This document shows, in pieces, positions 61,888-64,000 of a DNA stretch of 64,000 bases. The position numbers were made by a program, and so were the translations under genes. Each line of letters begins with the position of its first letter. Position 1 is the first letter of the stretch. Source of the DNA: Salinivibrio kushneri (lineage in GTDB: Bacteria; Pseudomonadota; Gammaproteobacteria; Enterobacterales; Vibrionaceae); the NCBI RefSeq assembly GCF_027286325.1, contig NZ_CP114588.1, forward strand, positions 372,001 to 436,000, read 5' to 3'. The notes under the pieces were generated by a model, which saw only the letters and a program-made list of their open reading frames with translations, was not told the DNA's origin and made no database searches.

Positions 61888-61912
61888 GCACTGGGGACCC
61901 CCCGTGCCAGTG
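61888..61912 (+). promoter_or_regulatory. GC-rich 5'-leader hairpin with two alternative pairings
   Basis: GCAC-T-GGGG (61888-61896) can pair with CCCC-GTGC (61900-61907). Alternatively CACTGG (61889-61894) can pair with CCAGTG (61907-61912). The two folds exclude each other. No T run follows, so it is not a standard terminator. Confidence 0.45.
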
Positions 61913-61965
61913 AGTAAAGCCGTCATGGCCGTGATACTGCATACGACTTGAAAGGATCAGCTGTT

Positions 61966-63618
61966 TTGAAATTCGAACGATTCAAGAACTGGACCCTGAA
62001 AGGGGACCTGTTTGGGGGCGTCACCACGGCGGTTATTTCTTTGCCCCTCTCGCTGGCGTTCGGGGTAGCGTCTGGTGCAGGCGCGGAAGCCGGGATGTGG
62101 GGCGCCATTTTGGTGGGGCTTTTTGCCGCGTTATTTGGTGGCTCTTCAACCCTTATCTCAGAGCCGACCGGTCCGATGACAGTGATCATGACCGCGGTAC
62201 TTACCACCATGGTGTCACGTTACCCCGAAGGGGGCATGGCGATGGGCTTTACCGTGGTCATGATGGCCGGCTTATTCCAAGTGATCTTGGGGACCTTGAA
62301 GCTTGGAAAGTACGTTACTTTAATGCCATATAGCGTGATATCTGGGTTTATGTCCGGTATTGGCGTTATCTTGATCATTTTGCAGCTGCCGCCTTTGTTG
62401 GGACACGTGCCCCCTGAAGGAGGCGTGCTGGGCACACTGAGGACGTTGCCTGAGCTGATTGCACACACTCAGCGCAGTGAGCTTTTATTGGGGCTGCTTA
62501 CGCTTGGGATCCTCTTTTCTTTCCCACAAAAATATCGCCGTTATATGCCGGTACAACTCGTTGCCTTGGTGGTGGTGACTTTGCTGTCAATGTGGTGGTT
62601 TGATCTCGAGGCGATTCGCCGAATTGGTGTGATCCCAACTGGCTTGCCAACCTTGATGCTGCCACACATCGACAGTGAGGTACTGACCACCATGGTGGTG
62701 GATGCGTTAGTGTTGGGGACCTTGGGCTGTATTGATACTTTGCTCTCTGCGGTAATCGCTGACTCGTTGACGCGCGAAGAGCACGACTCGGATAAAGAGT
62801 TGCGTGGTCAGGGGCTGGCCAATATGGTGGCGGGATTATTTGGCGCTTTGCCGGGAGCGGGTGGCACCATGGGCACGGTTGTTAATGTGCAAGTAGGCGG
62901 ACGTTCACCGTTTGCGGCCATTGTGCGCGCCCTTATTCTAGCGGCGGTAATCTTGGTCGCAGGCTTTTTGACCGAGCCCATCCCGATGGCAGTGCTGGCA
63001 GGTATCGCCATCTATGTGGGCTTCAATATCCTTGACCGCACCTTTATCCAGCGTGCCCACAAAGTCAGCTTGCATCAAACCGTGATCATGTATGGAGTGA
63101 TGATACTGACGGTGTTGGTGGACTTAATTGTGGCAGTGGGCGTGGGTGTATTCATTGCCAATATTATTGCCATTGAGCACTTAAGCCGTGAGCAAGAAAA
63201 GCAGGTAAAAGCCATCAGTGATGCGGATGAAGATGACGTCCCCCTGAGCGAGATGGAAAGGGCTTTATTGGACAGCGCCAACGGAAAAGTGTTGTTTTTC
63301 TATCTCTCAGGCCCAATGATATTCAGTGTCTCTAAAGCGATTGCACGTCAGCACAGTAAAATCGAGGAATTTGATGTCATGATCTTAGACCTCAGTGACG
63401 TGCCCATGATTGATATGACCGTTGGCCTCGCGCTTGAAAATGCGATCAAAGATGCGGTTGACGCCAGTTGCCAAGTTTTTCTGCTCTGCCCCCACCAAAA
63501 AACACGGGATCAGCTTGAGCGCTTGCATGTTAAAAATTGGCTCACCGACGATCACACCTTTGATAGCCGTTATGATGCACTCCGTGCCGCGCACCGAGTG
63601 ACCGAGGTCATGCCTTAA
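61966..63618 (+). CDS. SulP-family anion transporter with STAS domain, BicA-like (copy 2)
   Basis: A 550-residue paralogue of the preceding SulP protein, with the same domain layout and long identical stretches such as GDLFGGVTTA, SEPTGPMTVIMT and GPMIFSVSKAIARQH. By eye roughly three quarters of positions agree. The start is probably TTG at 61966, with AAAGGA nine bases upstream; the TTG at 61948 is an alternative and no ATG suits. The downstream yadG-type gene begins 14 bases later, so the two may be co-transcribed. Divergence is greatest in the loop near residues 135-170. Confidence 0.88.
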   Translation: MKFERFKNWTLKGDLFGGVTTAVISLPLSLAFGVASGAGAEAGMWGAILVGLFAALFGGSSTLISEPTGPMTVIMTAVLTTMVSRYPEGGMAMGFTVVMMAGLFQVILGTLKLGKYVTLMPYSVISGFMSGIGVILIILQLPPLLGHVPPEGGVLGTLRTLPELIAHTQRSELLLGLLTLGILFSFPQKYRRYMPVQLVALVVVTLLSMWWFDLEAIRRIGVIPTGLPTLMLPHIDSEVLTTMVVDALVLGTLGCIDTLLSAVIADSLTREEHDSDKELRGQGLANMVAGLFGALPGAGGTMGTVVNVQVGGRSPFAAIVRALILAAVILVAGFLTEPIPMAVLAGIAIYVGFNILDRTFIQRAHKVSLHQTVIMYGVMILTVLVDLIVAVGVGVFIANIIAIEHLSREQEKQVKAISDADEDDVPLSEMERALLDSANGKVLFFYLSGPMIFSVSKAIARQHSKIEEFDVMILDLSDVPMIDMTVGLALENAIKDAVDASCQVFLLCPHQKTRDQLERLHVKNWLTDDHTFDSRYDALRAAHRVTEVMP

Positions 63619-63632
63619 AAGAACGGGAGCTT

Positions 63633-64000
63633 ATGAAAGCCATCGACATCAAAGACCTGGTCAAAACCTATGGGACCAGTGTTAAGGCGCTAAAAGGGGT
63701 ATCGCTCTCTGTCGAGGAGGGCGATTTTTATGCGCTATTGGGGCCAAATGGGGCGGGTAAATCCACCACCATTGGCATTTTGAGCTCACTGGTGAATAAA
63801 ACCCAGGGGCAGGTGAGTATTTTTGGCTACGATCTCGATACCCAAAAGGTGGAAGCCAAAAAACAAATCGGGCTGGTGCCACAAGAGTTTAACTTTAACC
63901 AGTTTGAGAAAGTGGAGCAGATCGTGGTGAACCAAGCGGGTTACTATGGTGTGCCCCGCGACCAAGCCAAATTACGCGCGAAAAAATACCTCTCGCAGCT
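63633..64000 (+). CDS. yadG: ABC transporter ATP-binding protein, YadG type (cut by window end)
   Basis: The first 122 codons of an ABC-2-type exporter ATPase. Walker A GPNGAGKS is at 37-44, preceded by GDFYALL. SSLVNKTQG, IFGYDLD, LVPQEFNFNQFE and VNQAGYYGV match E. coli YadG closely; yadG lies next to can in E. coli. The partner permease (yadH) would be expected beyond the window. GGGAG precedes the ATG. The exported substrate is not known. Confidence 0.88.
   Translation, partial: MKAIDIKDLVKTYGTSVKALKGVSLSVEEGDFYALLGPNGAGKSTTIGILSSLVNKTQGQVSIFGYDLDTQKVEAKKQIGLVPQEFNFNQFEKVEQIVVNQAGYYGVPRDQAKLRAKKYLSQ

Larger units (their letters stand above)
61626..61965. other. Intergenic and leader region between the two SulP genes
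   Basis: This 340-bp region holds AT-rich sequence, a candidate promoter near 61853-61880 and a GC-rich inverted repeat at 61888-61912 just downstream. I see no gene and no clear terminator for the first SulP gene. Confidence 0.5.

Overview
The window looks like chromosomal core sequence from a Vibrionaceae gammaproteobacterium. The evidence is a HapR/LuxR-type TetR quorum-sensing regulator beside hpt, a dcw cluster without ddlB, a DciA-type helicase loader gene between lpxC and secA, and an rsmI-rnpB-mraZ junction. The moderately high GC content would suit Salinivibrio or a relative, but the genus is an inference. I saw no insertion sequence, prophage, CRISPR array, tRNA or rRNA gene.

Layout. 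Positions 1-790 hold the start of a TonB-dependent receptor (minus strand) with Fur-like sites. Positions 1122-4483 are a minus-strand envelope/replication operon, lpoA-yraN-diaA-dolP, divergent from rsmI. RNase P RNA follows at 5452-5830. Positions 6083-23112 are the dcw cluster (mraZ rsmH ftsL ftsI murE murF mraY murD ftsW murG murC ftsQ ftsA ftsZ lpxC). It is tightly packed, and a five-repeat MraZ operator precedes it. Then come dciA (minus), secA after a 430-bp leader, and mutT. On the minus strand, pilA-pilB-pilC-pilD-coaE-zapD-yacG (33299 to 27412) encodes a type IV pilus system with housekeeping genes behind it.

The nadC/ampD neighbourhood (33547-37481) is split by two overlapping genes. 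One encodes an NMT1/SsuA-type substrate-binding protein that appears membrane-anchored. The other encodes a HAMP-GGDEF diguanylate cyclase. No transporter permease or ATPase lies nearby, so a ligand-sensing c-di-GMP module is the most interesting possibility in the window. Next are pdhR-aceE-aceF-lpd (37718-44732) with two PdhR-type palindromes, a methyl-accepting chemotaxis protein, acnB, a glycerate kinase and a YacL-family gene.

The last third covers nutrient supply and regulation: glnK-amtB behind a sigma-54-like promoter and NtrC-like sites, the fbpABC iron(III) importer with a Fur-like site, the hapR/luxR-type regulator with a probable Qrr sRNA target at its ribosome binding site, hpt, a beta-carbonic anhydrase, two tandem BicA-like SulP transporters, and the start of a yadG-type ABC ATPase gene cut by the window end. 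The carbonic anhydrase and the paired SulP genes sit between genes (hpt-can and yadG) that are neighbours in E. coli, which suggests an added bicarbonate-supply module.
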